Assembly: GCA_045598105.1 (NCBI GenBank)
Contig: JAZLLK010000006.1
Location: forward strand, 1-42,061
Length of the DNA: 42,061 nucleotides
Source of the DNA: UBA1205 sp045598105
GTDB taxonomy: Bacteria; Bacteroidota; Bacteroidia; Bacteroidales; WCHB1-69
Reading direction: 5' to 3'
Part shown: positions 33,697 through 42,061 of the stretch, one piece after another
Position numbering within the stretch: position 1 is the first letter of the stretch
Layout: each line of letters starts with the position of its first letter
Notes under the pieces: model-generated
Told to the model about the DNA's origin: nothing
Seen by the model: the letters and a program-made list of their open reading frames with translations, nothing else
Database searches by the model: none
Made by a program: the position numbers and the translations under genes

Positions 33697-35727
33697 ATGA
33701 ACAAAAAAAATTTATGTATGGGCTTAGCCCTTGTTTTAACCCTTTTGAACATGAATGCACAAACCAAAACTTATACACCCGAACTGCTATGGCAATTAGG
33801 ACGACTATCGGGCTTATGCCTCTCACCCGATAACACCACCCTGCTTTTTGGCATTACCCACTATGATGTAGCTGCCAATAAAGGTAATAGAGACCTGTTT
33901 ACCATGAGTGTAAACGGCGGTGAAATAAAACAATTAACCTTCACCAATGATATAAGCGAATATGATGCCATATGGCGTCCTGACGGACAAAAAATAGCTT
34001 TTTTGGCTCCCGATGCCAACGGCGACATGCAAATATATGAAATGGACCCACAAGGCAACGCCAAAGTACAAATATCCCACGTACAAGGAGGAATTGAAGG
34101 ATTTAAATATGCTCGGGACATGAGCAAAATACTATATACCCACTCCGTAAAAACAGACAAGGAAGTGGCAGATATATACCCCGACCTACCCAAAGCCAAT
34201 GCCCTTATAGCCAATGACCTGATGTACCGCCATTGGAACGATTGGACACATTATAGCTACAGCCACGTATTTGTAGCCGACTACCCGCACATGAACCAAT
34301 GCACCGATATAATGGATGGCGAACGCTACGCCTGCCCTATTCCCAACTATGGCGGCATGGAAGAGGTAAACTTTAGTCCTGACGGACAAAAAATAGTATA
34401 TACCTGTAAGAAAAAAACAGGTAAAGACTTTGCCCTCAGCACCAATTCCGATATATATGTGTATGACATTAATACACGTACCACCACTAATATATCCGCA
34501 CCTAATGCCGGCTATGATATAGACCCTTTATTCAGTCCTGACGGTAAATGCATTATATGGGCCAGCATGGCCACCGACGGATTTGAATCGGACCTTAAAC
34601 GGATATTCTTATACGATATAGAAAAAGGCACCACCAAAAATATAGCCCCGCAATTCGGAGAAAGTGCCTCCAATTTTGAATTCAGCCGTGACGGCAAAAT
34701 ACTATATTTTATAAGCGTAACCAAAGGCACCCAACAAATATTTGCCCTTGACATGGCAAAAGGTAATATACGCCAGGTTACTACCGGTCAACACGACTAT
34801 ACCTCAATATGCGTAAGTGACAAATACCTGTACGGCACCCGTGAATCTATGGAAGTACCCTCCGACATATATAGCATAGACCTTAAAAAAGGTACTCAAA
34901 CACAATTGTCATTCATTAATAAAGAACTGCTGAAAGATGTAGCCTCCTCCAAGGTAGTAGAACGATGGATTACCACTACCGATGGCAAACAAATGCTGGC
35001 TTGGGTAATACTGCCACCTAACTTTAATGCCGCTAAAAAATACCCCGCCATACTATTCTGCGAAGGCGGACCTCAATCACCGGTAAGCCAATTTTTCTCC
35101 TACAGATGGAATTTCCAAATGATGGCCTCGGAAGGCTACGTAATCATAGCCCCCAATCGTAGAGGGTTGCCCGGATTTGGCAAAGAATGGAACGACCAAA
35201 TAAGCCTGGACTACGGCGGACAAAACATGAAAGACTATTTATCGGCCATAGACGATATAGCTAAAGAAGATTATGTGGATGAAACCAAATTAGGCTGTGT
35301 GGGCGCCAGCTACGGCGGATTTTCGGTATATTGGCTGGCCGGACACCACGAAGGCCGATTCAAGGCCTTTATAGCACACTGCGGCATGTTCAATTTTAAA
35401 AGCTGGTACGCTACCACCGATGAATTGTTCTTCGCTAATCATGACATAGGCGGCCCGTTCTGGAACAATCCGGAACCTCACAGCTATGCATTCTCTCCCA
35501 ATAATTTTGTAGATAAATGGGACACCCCTATTATGGTAATACATGGCGGCAACGACTTCCGTATACCCTACACCGAAGGACTGCAAGCCTACAATATAGC
35601 CCAAATGAAAGGCATTCCCAGCAAACTGCTGTACTTCCCCGAAGAAACACACTTTGTACTCCAACCCCAAAATGCCATATTGTGGCAAAGAGAATTTATG
35701 GGTTGGCTTAAACTATGGCTTAAATAG
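33697..35727 (+). CDS. dpp5: S9-family prolyl oligopeptidase, probable dipeptidyl-peptidase 5
   Basis: A 676-residue protein with a signal peptide (MNKKNLCMGLALVLTLLNMN, then AQ) followed by a seven-bladed propeller (about 30-400) with repeated FSPDGQKI/FSRDGKI-type blades, and a C-terminal alpha/beta-hydrolase domain. Catalytic triad candidates are Ser538 in GASYGG, Asp620 in GGNDFRIPY and His652 in EETHFV. The arrangement and length match DPP5 of oral Bacteroidales (S9C), a periplasmic enzyme releasing dipeptides for peptide uptake. The ATG at 33697 is used because an upstream alternative TTG at 33676 would overlap dgt. A perfect terminator palindrome follows. Confidence 0.88.
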   Translation: MNKKNLCMGLALVLTLLNMNAQTKTYTPELLWQLGRLSGLCLSPDNTTLLFGITHYDVAANKGNRDLFTMSVNGGEIKQLTFTNDISEYDAIWRPDGQKIAFLAPDANGDMQIYEMDPQGNAKVQISHVQGGIEGFKYARDMSKILYTHSVKTDKEVADIYPDLPKANALIANDLMYRHWNDWTHYSYSHVFVADYPHMNQCTDIMDGERYACPIPNYGGMEEVNFSPDGQKIVYTCKKKTGKDFALSTNSDIYVYDINTRTTTNISAPNAGYDIDPLFSPDGKCIIWASMATDGFESDLKRIFLYDIEKGTTKNIAPQFGESASNFEFSRDGKILYFISVTKGTQQIFALDMAKGNIRQVTTGQHDYTSICVSDKYLYGTRESMEVPSDIYSIDLKKGTQTQLSFINKELLKDVASSKVVERWITTTDGKQMLAWVILPPNFNAAKKYPAILFCEGGPQSPVSQFFSYRWNFQMMASEGYVIIAPNRRGLPGFGKEWNDQISLDYGGQNMKDYLSAIDDIAKEDYVDETKLGCVGASYGGFSVYWLAGHHEGRFKAFIAHCGMFNFKSWYATTDELFFANHDIGGPFWNNPEPHSYAFSPNNFVDKWDTPIMVIHGGNDFRIPYTEGLQAYNIAQMKGIPSKLLYFPEETHFVLQPQNAILWQREFMGWLKLWLK

Positions 35728-35744
35728 CGTTCACACTAATATGT

Positions 35745-35782
35745 AACAATAAAGGCATCTTATATAAGATGCCTTTATTGTT
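35745..35782. terminator. Perfect 19-base inverted repeat, bidirectional terminator
   Basis: The 19-base arms (AACAATAAAGGCATCTTAT and its complement) meet without a spacer between the convergent dpp5 (+) and rnr (-) genes. T-rich sequence lies on both sides, so it can serve both units. Confidence 0.85.
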
Positions 35783-35825
35783 ATAATAAACAGCTTTTTT
35801 TATTCATAAAAAAACTTTTTTACCA

Positions 35826-38003
35826 TTATTTATTTTTATTTATTTCATTTACAAATATGTAATCCATTTGCTTTTTGGCTAAATTCACATCTTTTACCTT
35901 TATAGCTACCCTATCACCCATACGATATACCTTTCCGCTATGCTGACCTATATAACTATAATTATCTTCATCATAGTAATAGAAATCATCAGTGAGCGTT
36001 TTTACCGATACCATACCTTCACATTTGGTTTCTTCCAGTTGAACCCATATTCCCCACTTGCTCACGCCGGATATAAGCCCATAAAAAGTTTGCCCTATTT
36101 TATCTGACAAATATTCTGCCTGCTTATATTTTACCGAATTACGCTCGGCCTCGGTGGCTCGCTGCTCCATATCGGAAGAATGCTTACACTTCTCCTCCAG
36201 CTCAGCCTTATTCACCGACGGCTTGCCGGCTAAATAATGTGTTAACAGCCTGTGCACCATTAAGTCCGGATAGCGACGTATAGGTGATGTAAAATGCGTA
36301 TAGTACTTGAACGCCAATCCGTAATGACCAATATTATCAGTAGAATACGATGCCCTTTGCATGGTGCGTATAGCTAAAGTTTCTATCATATTCTGCTCTC
36401 CTTTACCCTGCACATCACTGAACAGTTTATTCATGGAGTCTGCCAGCCCCTTGCGGGAATTAAGACGCAGACTATACCCCAATTTGGCTATAAAATTATT
36501 AAATTTACCTATTTTTTCATCCATGGGCTTATCATGCACACGATATACAAAACTTTTAGGTTCCTTGCCTTGTGGCACCTTGCCTATACTTTCGGCTACC
36601 TTACGATTGGCCAGTAACATAAAATCCTCTACCAGCTGATTGGAATCCTTGTTTTCCTTAATATACACACCTATAGGCTTGGCATTTTCATCCAATATAA
36701 ACTTCACCTCCTCGCTGGCAAAATTAATAGAACCATGACTAAACCTTTCGGCACGCAAGCACTTGGCTAAGGCATCTAATTTTAATATTTCTTCTGCATA
36801 TTCCCCCTGCCCGGTTTCTATTATTTCCTGCACTTGCTCATAATTGAATCGGTGATTGGAATGTATGAGTGTACGTCCTATCCACGATTTATGTACCTTT
36901 GCCTCATCATCTAACTCTACTACTACCGAAAAACACAATTTATCCTCCTTAGGACGCAGCGAACACACATTGTTACACAATTTTTCGGGCAGCATGGGAT
37001 AAGTGCGATCTACCAAATACACTGATGTAGCACGCTTATAGGCCTCTTCATCTATGGCACCGCCTTCTTTTACATAGTATGACACATCGGCTATGTGTAC
37101 ACCCACCTGATAATGTCCGTTTGCCAATATCTGATAGGATATGGCATCATCAAAATCCTTAGCATCAGCTGGATCAATGGTAATGGTGAACACATCTCTA
37201 AAGTCTCTACGGGCATATATTTCTTTTTCAGGTATAGCATCCGGTATATTTTCTGCTTCTTTTAGTGCCTCAGGAGAAAATTCGGGGGTGAAATTTTGGT
37301 CTATTAATATAGACATCATTTCCACATCATTATTACCGGGATAGCCCAATACCTGCTTTACCTTACCAAAAGGATTACGGGCATGCTCCGACCATTCGGT
37401 AATAACTGCCATTACCTTTTGACCGTTTTTGGCTCCATGTAACTCATGATTGGGAATGAGTATATCTACAGGCATATCCACATCATCGGGAATAAAATAG
37501 GACATATTACGGGCATATTTAATAATACCTACAAATATTTCCTTATTTCTTTTCAGTATTTCTATTACCCTTCCCTCTGGGCGTTTACCCCTGCGGGCAG
37601 GGAACAAATGCACTTTTACCCAATCTCCGTTAAGCGCCCTGCCTGTATTATTAGCCGCTATAAATATATCCTCCGCCTCCGGATTATTGGCCAACAAATA
37701 AGCTTTGCCGGTAGGCTTCATACTTAAACGGCCCTCTATTACATTGCCGGTATCGGCGGCTATGTGTATAGGATTAAGCTTATACTTACCGCGTGCTCCT
37801 TCTACCAATATATTATTTTGTAGCAAGGCTTCTACGGCATTACGCACCAATTCACGGTCTTCCTTATTACTAATGCCTAAATGTGCCGATATTTGCTTAT
37901 AATTAAAATACTGATACGGCGACTGCGAAAACGCCTCCAATACCTTGGCATTGAAGAGAGCATTTCCCGAAAATTTATTCTCTTTTCTGTTTTTCTTTCT
38001 CAT
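35826..38003 (-). CDS. rnr: Ribonuclease R
   Basis: A 725-residue 3'-5' exoribonuclease of the RNB family that degrades structured RNA. In order: a winged-helix N-terminus (ISAHLGISNKEDRELVRNAV), cold-shock domains (LFPARRGKRPEGRVIEI), the RNB catalytic segment with ITIDPADAKDFDDAISYQ near 270-287 and GVHIADVSYYVKEGGAID, HYTHFTSPIRRYPDLMVHRLL near 570, and a C-terminal S1 domain (GVSKWGIWVQLEE). The Asp cluster binds the catalytic Mg. It begins 3 bases after the stop of the small membrane-protein gene. Confidence 0.97.
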   Translation of the reverse strand: MRKKNRKENKFSGNALFNAKVLEAFSQSPYQYFNYKQISAHLGISNKEDRELVRNAVEALLQNNILVEGARGKYKLNPIHIAADTGNVIEGRLSMKPTGKAYLLANNPEAEDIFIAANNTGRALNGDWVKVHLFPARRGKRPEGRVIEILKRNKEIFVGIIKYARNMSYFIPDDVDMPVDILIPNHELHGAKNGQKVMAVITEWSEHARNPFGKVKQVLGYPGNNDVEMMSILIDQNFTPEFSPEALKEAENIPDAIPEKEIYARRDFRDVFTITIDPADAKDFDDAISYQILANGHYQVGVHIADVSYYVKEGGAIDEEAYKRATSVYLVDRTYPMLPEKLCNNVCSLRPKEDKLCFSVVVELDDEAKVHKSWIGRTLIHSNHRFNYEQVQEIIETGQGEYAEEILKLDALAKCLRAERFSHGSINFASEEVKFILDENAKPIGVYIKENKDSNQLVEDFMLLANRKVAESIGKVPQGKEPKSFVYRVHDKPMDEKIGKFNNFIAKLGYSLRLNSRKGLADSMNKLFSDVQGKGEQNMIETLAIRTMQRASYSTDNIGHYGLAFKYYTHFTSPIRRYPDLMVHRLLTHYLAGKPSVNKAELEEKCKHSSDMEQRATEAERNSVKYKQAEYLSDKIGQTFYGLISGVSKWGIWVQLEETKCEGMVSVKTLTDDFYYYDEDNYSYIGQHSGKVYRMGDRVAIKVKDVNLAKKQMDYIFVNEINKNK

Positions 38004-38006
38004 TGT

Positions 38007-38405
38007 TTATTGTGTTTTCCATGTTTTTGAATGTGAATCATACACCTGTGGCCTGCCTTGTGGGGATATAAATATTAACTGATAACTGCCATCTTGCAGC
38101 GTATGCAAGGTAAACACATCCCGGTAGCGGCTATTCTGCAATACGCATGCACTATCAGTCTGTACCTTTAAAATAAACTTATTTCTTATTTCCTTATCCA
38201 AAGGAAACACCTGCTCTATATTTTGAGGCAGTACACCATGGACTTCTTTATACTCCTCTATAGCAGATATCACTTCCGTGCTATACCTCATCATGTTTTT
38301 TTCATAAGCATGTGCCTGCCGATATATCATATATGCTAATATTCCGCACACCAATACCGCTCCTGACAATAATGACGCTACCGATTTCCATGATTGTACC
38401 TGCAT
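38007..38405 (-). CDS. Small single-membrane-helix protein of unknown function
   Basis: A 132-residue protein. A short cytoplasmic start (MQVQSWKSVA) leads into a membrane helix (about 10-28) and a helix-rich stretch with YKEVHGVLPQNIEQVFP, then strands with FTLHTLQDGSYQLIFISPQG. The short G-x-LP-x-N segment after a long N-terminal helix recalls type-II pseudopilins, but no prepilin cleavage site is present, so I do not assign it. It is 3 bases from the rnr start and probably co-transcribed. Confidence 0.7.
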   Translation of the reverse strand: MQVQSWKSVASLLSGAVLVCGILAYMIYRQAHAYEKNMMRYSTEVISAIEEYKEVHGVLPQNIEQVFPLDKEIRNKFILKVQTDSACVLQNSRYRDVFTLHTLQDGSYQLIFISPQGRPQVYDSHSKTWKTQ

Positions 38406-38495
38406 AATTCATTTTACTTTACACTGCAAAATTACACTCATTACCACTAATTCTGCAGTTTTGTATATTAAATAATCATTAAAACACCATTTTCA

Positions 38496-39203
38496 CTACC
38501 CGTGTAATATGGCTTTTACCACTTCGGGCGATTGCAAAGCATGCATATCGGCTATATGACATGTGTAGTAATTCAATATAGTATCTAATAGTGCATTACG
38601 TACCTGCACAGGTACTATTTGTTCTTTAGTGGTAGGGAATAATGGCTGATGCATGAGTGCATGCAACCAATAAGCCACCTGTTGTGCATGCTCCGAAGCT
38701 GCGTACTCCGATATAAAGGAAGCTGAAAGGGTATCAAATACACAACCGCTGCTATAATTATCCATAGGACACACCCCTATTTGCATGGTGCATTGTACCA
38801 AAAAACGAAGATGAAAATCCGGAACAAAATCTCTGGCACAAAATTCATTTAACGCATCATACATAAAAGTGAACAAATGCTTATCTTCACCGGCGTTGAG
38901 TAGCAATTTATACAATACCTCATTCAAAAACATACTCACTGTAGCCTTAGATACCTCATAATTCACACCCATGGTGGAATTTACATATTCCACATCTCTC
39001 AAAAAAGCAAAACCCGCGTTGGCCTTGTGCTCGGAACAAAAGTTTATCAGCGTCATGGGCTGCATGGCTTCCTGTGATTTCTTTTTGGAACGAATGCTGA
39101 TATAGGCATTGGTACCCGTTTCGGTGTATATTTTTACTATATTTTTACTATCCGAATAGGGTATTTTATGTAATACTATGCCCCTGTTTTTCACCACATC
39201 CAT
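38496..39203 (-). CDS. recO: DNA repair protein RecO
   Basis: A 235-residue RecO. It has the OB-fold start RGIVLHKIPYSDSKNIVKIYTE and a helical C-terminal part with ATVSMFLNEVLYKLL and DFHLRFLVQC; a short Cys pair (GVCPMDNYSSGC) stands in for the zinc site seen in other RecO proteins. RecO anneals single strands and helps load RecA with RecR. Its ATG overlaps the era stop (TAATG), which fixes the start and suggests coupled translation. Confidence 0.9.
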   Translation of the reverse strand: MDVVKNRGIVLHKIPYSDSKNIVKIYTETGTNAYISIRSKKKSQEAMQPMTLINFCSEHKANAGFAFLRDVEYVNSTMGVNYEVSKATVSMFLNEVLYKLLLNAGEDKHLFTFMYDALNEFCARDFVPDFHLRFLVQCTMQIGVCPMDNYSSGCVFDTLSASFISEYAASEHAQQVAYWLHALMHQPLFPTTKEQIVPVQVRNALLDTILNYYTCHIADMHALQSPEVVKAILHG

Positions 39204-40102
39204 TAGAATCCGTAACCGAAATTTTTCAATCTGCTGTCATCATTACGCCAATCCTTTTGCACCTTTACACTCAGGGTAAGAAATACTTTGGCATCTATAA
39301 ATTCTTCTATAGCCAGGCGGGCTTGCGTACCCAATTCCTTAATGGCAGCACCCTTATGCCCCAGTATAATGCCTTTTTGGCTTTCCCGCTCCACATATAT
39401 GGTAGCATCTATATGCGTTACATTGGGCTGTTCCTTATAGGAAGTAACCTCTATTTCTACACTGTATGGTATTTCTTTTTTGTAAAGCAATAATATTTTT
39501 TCTCTTATTATTTCCGATACAAAAAAACGCATAGACCTGTCAGTAAGCTCATCTTTAGGAAAATAAGGAGGTGAATATGGCAGTAATGACACCACGGCAT
39601 TCACTACCTCCTGCACATGCTCACCTGTAAGTGCCGATATACAACACACTTTGTCAGGGTGCAACAGTTCTTCCCAATAAGCCCTGCTCTCCTGCACTTT
39701 TTCAGGCGTAGCCTTGTCGGTTTTATTCAATATGAGTATCACCGGTGTTTTTGACAGACTTACACTATTGATAATACCTTCATAATGTTTACTTTCACCC
39801 ACCTCTACCATATAGAGCAATATATCACTATCCTGCAAGGCAGTATCTACATATTGCATCATATATTCATGCATTTTATAGTTAGGCTCCAGCACACCGG
39901 GCGTATCGGAATACACTATTTGAAAATCATCACCATTTACTATGCCCATAATACGATGACGGGTAGTTTGAGCCTTTGCGGTAATAATAGACAACCGCTC
40001 ACCTACCAGTGAATTCATAAGCGTGGATTTACCCACATTAGGATTACCCAATATGCTTACAAAACCGGCTTTATGATTTTTATCTTCTATTATAGGTTCC
40101 AT
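39203..40102 (-). CDS. era: GTPase Era
   Basis: A 299-residue GTPase needed for 16S rRNA maturation and 30S assembly. G1 GNPNVGKST near 18-26, G3 DTPG (YSDTPGVLEPNY), G4 NKTD, G5 SAL, and a C-terminal KH domain with ILGHKGAAIKELGTQAR. The ATG at 40102 (MEPIIEDKNHKAGF) is chosen because the family starts just before the KAGFVSILGNPNVG block; longer frames have no support. It begins one base after the guaD stop and overlaps recO by one base, so guaD-era-recO look like one transcription unit. Confidence 0.96.
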   Translation of the reverse strand: MEPIIEDKNHKAGFVSILGNPNVGKSTLMNSLVGERLSIITAKAQTTRHRIMGIVNGDDFQIVYSDTPGVLEPNYKMHEYMMQYVDTALQDSDILLYMVEVGESKHYEGIINSVSLSKTPVILILNKTDKATPEKVQESRAYWEELLHPDKVCCISALTGEHVQEVVNAVVSLLPYSPPYFPKDELTDRSMRFFVSEIIREKILLLYKKEIPYSVEIEVTSYKEQPNVTHIDATIYVERESQKGIILGHKGAAIKELGTQARLAIEEFIDAKVFLTLSVKVQKDWRNDDSRLKNFGYGF

Positions 40103-40103
40103 G

Positions 40104-40586
40104 CTAATATTCTGTTTTCTGTTCCGTATTCTTCCATTCCTGCATAGGTATATCACTTTCTGCCATTACCACATGCGTGGTAGGCATATGCCTTTGGCCG
40201 TAGGTCAATGCTATTTCTTTATATATAAAGGCATCATCAAAACCTACAGCGGCTGCCTGATACTTATCGGCCGCAAATACCAACCTCACCGGTCGTGCCC
40301 AATATATGGCACCCAAACACATGGGACATGGCTCACAACTGGCATATATGGTACAGCCCTCCAACTGAAAGCTGTTCAATGCGGCACAAGCATTACGTAT
40401 AGCTGTTACCTCCGCATGAGCGGTGGGATCATTGGTAGAGGTTACCACATTTGTTCCGGTGGCTACTATTTCATCATTTTTTACTATAATGGCAGCAAAA
40501 GGACCACCTTTGCCCTGCTGCACGTTTTCTTTTGCCATATTAATGGCCTTGAGTAAATAATATTTATCTTTTTCCTGCTGCGTCAT
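40104..40586 (-). CDS. guaD: Guanine deaminase (CDA-fold)
   Basis: A 160-residue zinc-dependent deaminase. The zinc site is the His of NDPTAHAEVTAIRNA (near residue 56) plus the two Cys of EPCPMCLGAIYWARP (near 86 and 89), with Glu as proton shuttle. The motifs YWARP, AAAVGFDDAFIYKEI and a C-terminal MQEWKN closely follow Bacillus-type GuaD, which converts guanine to xanthine. tRNA adenosine deaminase TadA shares the zinc site but lacks the GFDDAFIYKE block. A -7 box ends 4 bases before the ATG, so the message is nearly leaderless. Confidence 0.88.
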   Translation of the reverse strand: MTQQEKDKYYLLKAINMAKENVQQGKGGPFAAIIVKNDEIVATGTNVVTSTNDPTAHAEVTAIRNACAALNSFQLEGCTIYASCEPCPMCLGAIYWARPVRLVFAADKYQAAAVGFDDAFIYKEIALTYGQRHMPTTHVVMAESDIPMQEWKNTEQKTEY

Positions 40587-40590
40587 AATG

Positions 40591-40598
40591 CAAAGGTA
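40591..40598 (-). promoter_or_regulatory. -7 box (TAnnTTTG) of guaD-era-recO
   Basis: On the minus strand TACCTTTG is followed after 4 bases by the guaD ATG at 40586. The geometry gives a leaderless or very short 5' end. The -33 region is not clear. Confidence 0.55.
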
Positions 40599-40749
40599 GA
40601 TAAAAAAACAATATCTTTACACAATATGCTCTTATTTTATCAACTTTTATTTCTGCATAAAATATAGTCCTTACTATACACATAAAATCATGGCAACATG
40701 CATCTTTATCTATAAGCATAGCTTCCCATTTACTTTGCTATCAAAACAA

Positions 40750-40779
40750 AACGGATCTGCACTTTTTTGCAGACCCGTT
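40750..40779 (-). terminator. Terminator after the lipoprotein gene
   Basis: Twelve-base arms with one mismatch (AACGGATCTGCA and TGCAGACCCGTT) enclose a CTTTTT loop; on the minus strand the stem is followed by TTGTTTTG. It begins 26 bases beyond the stop codon at 40806 and separates that gene from guaD. Confidence 0.75.
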
Positions 40780-40805
40780 TATTTTTACATACTTTATAAA
40801 AAAGA

Positions 40806-41312
40806 TTACGGTTCCGGGTCAAATGAATTGGCTACGTACTTGTTACCGCGTTTACGTATATTCACCATTCTTCCTTCTTCTAATTCATGTTGTACCCACA
40901 CCATCAGCTGAGCATAATTAGTAGTAACCAGCCGACCATAACACAATTCATTACCACCATCCTCTATATTCTCCTCGGTAGGATAGTATAAATCAAATAT
41001 ATCGGTTTCAGCAGGTTCAATATATCCATACTTAATATAATTTCCACTCATGGCCATGTGAAAATACCCTTCTAAATTATCATTGTCATCATATACCGAT
41101 GATACATAGCCTAAAAACAAGTCCAAATCCTCCGCATACACAGCGTACTCCATAGGATATTCATTCTGCGACATATATGGGTAGTTGTCATCCTGTATAA
41201 ACACTTTCCGTTGTGACTGCATTTCCTCCATAGCATCGGTTTTCTTTTCGCAAGACACAAAAACAAACGATACACACATAAGTACTGCCATGCCTATAGA
41301 CATGCGTTTCAT
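40806..41312 (-). CDS. Lipoprotein of unknown function
   Basis: A 168-residue protein with a lipoprotein signal: basic start MKRM, hydrophobic core and lipobox FVSC at about residue 21. The mature part is acidic and rich in Tyr, Asp and Glu, with PYMSQNEYPMEYAVYAEDLD and LFDLYYPTEENIEDGG and no recognised domain. Acidic residues after the lipidated Cys (CEKK, then DAMEE) do not fit the Bacteroidota surface-export signal well, so location is open. It has its own promoter and terminator and is a single-gene unit between the rRNA operon and guaD. Confidence 0.75.
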   Translation of the reverse strand: MKRMSIGMAVLMCVSFVFVSCEKKTDAMEEMQSQRKVFIQDDNYPYMSQNEYPMEYAVYAEDLDLFLGYVSSVYDDNDNLEGYFHMAMSGNYIKYGYIEPAETDIFDLYYPTEENIEDGGNELCYGRLVTTNYAQLMVWVQHELEEGRMVNIRKRGNKYVANSFDPEP

Positions 41313-41349
41313 GTTCGTTTGTTTTAAATTAATACTATATTTTATTCCG

Positions 41350-41357
41350 CAAAGATA
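41350..41357 (-). promoter_or_regulatory. -7 box (TAnnTTTG) of the lipoprotein gene
   Basis: TATCTTTG on the minus strand lies 37 bases before the ATG at 41312 and beyond the rRNA terminator, which gives the lipoprotein gene independent expression. Confidence 0.5.
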
Positions 41358-41440
41358 AACAAAAAAAATGAAAAAGATTTTTCTCGGTTATAAGAAAGCT
41401 ATTGGTATGCTGCCGGTATGGTAGGATAGTATATAAAACA

Positions 41441-41471
41441 AAAAGAGGTCTCGTATAAGGAGACCTCTTTT
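41441..41471 (-). terminator. Rho-independent terminator of the rRNA operon
   Basis: Perfect 12-base arms (AAAAGAGGTCTC and GAGACCTCTTTT) with a 7-base loop; on the minus strand the stem is followed by TGTTTTAT. It starts about 12 bases after the 3' end of 5S rRNA. Confidence 0.9.
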
Positions 41472-41482
41472 GTAAAAAAAAT

Positions 41483-41590
<108 letters not shown>

Positions 41591-41667
41591 AAAATATCTT
41601 TTTTTATCATTTTAGATAAACAACATTCTTTTGAAGATAAAGCAAGTAAAAGTGTGGAGCCGCACAA

Positions 41668-42061
<394 letters not shown>

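Noticed and set aside
38007..38405. Type II/IV pseudopilin
   Set aside because: No prepilin peptidase site (G followed by F-T-L-x-E) before the hydrophobic helix.

Overview
The window is a stretch of a Bacteroidota chromosome, most likely Bacteroidales. The evidence is TAnnTTTG-type -7 promoter boxes, a DUF4290 gene, a DPP5-type S9 peptidase, a carboxynorspermidine dehydrogenase of the Bacteroides type, and 5S/23S rRNA of Bacteroidota character. The genus cannot be told from sequence alone. The left 25.7 kb is AT-rich; the housekeeping genes to the right are visibly richer in G+C.

Region 1 (about 1-25,670, all minus strand, read right to left) is a near-complete extracellular contractile injection system (eCIS, Afp/PVC/MAC type). 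In transcription order it holds: tube cap/terminator (Afp16-like, DUF4255), one sheath gene, the tube protein, a 1425-residue protein with a tube domain at its N-terminus and about 1270 residues of helical repeats, a 52-residue DUF5908-like gene (Afp6 position), an Afp7-like hub protein, a VgrG-like spike (Afp8), a PAAR tip, gp25 (Afp9), two large baseplate proteins (Afp11, Afp12), a fibre/baseplate-type protein, a giant BspA-type leucine-rich-repeat protein, a CIS tape-measure-family protein (Afp14) and an AAA+ ATPase (Afp15). The operon ends against the left end of an IS3-family element that runs off the window. There are no capsid, terminase, TssJLM, holin or obvious toxin genes, so it is neither a prophage nor a standard T6SS.

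The most unusual parts are the tube-domain/helical-rod fusion at the Afp5 (tube initiator) position, whose rod contains three diverged tandem units of about 325 residues and a hydrophobic spacing close to 3.6 residues per turn, and the cytoplasmically made BspA/LRR5 protein embedded among the structural genes. Together they suggest an injection particle with a built-in modular ruler or lumen filler and a eukaryote-facing adhesin or cargo.

Region 2 (about 25,680-41,320) is housekeeping: miaB (+), a LolC/E-type permease with a small outer-membrane barrel protein (-), carboxynorspermidine dehydrogenase (-), then a plus-strand run DUF4290-trxB-dgt-dpp5, convergent with a minus-strand rnr and a small membrane protein; then guaD-era-recO (-) and a lipoprotein (-). 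Several stem-loop terminators separate these units, and miaB and guaD have -7 boxes so near the start codon that their messages should be nearly leaderless.

Region 3 (about 41,440-42,061) is the distal end of an rRNA operon on the minus strand: the 3' part of 23S rRNA, 5S rRNA and a strong terminator.
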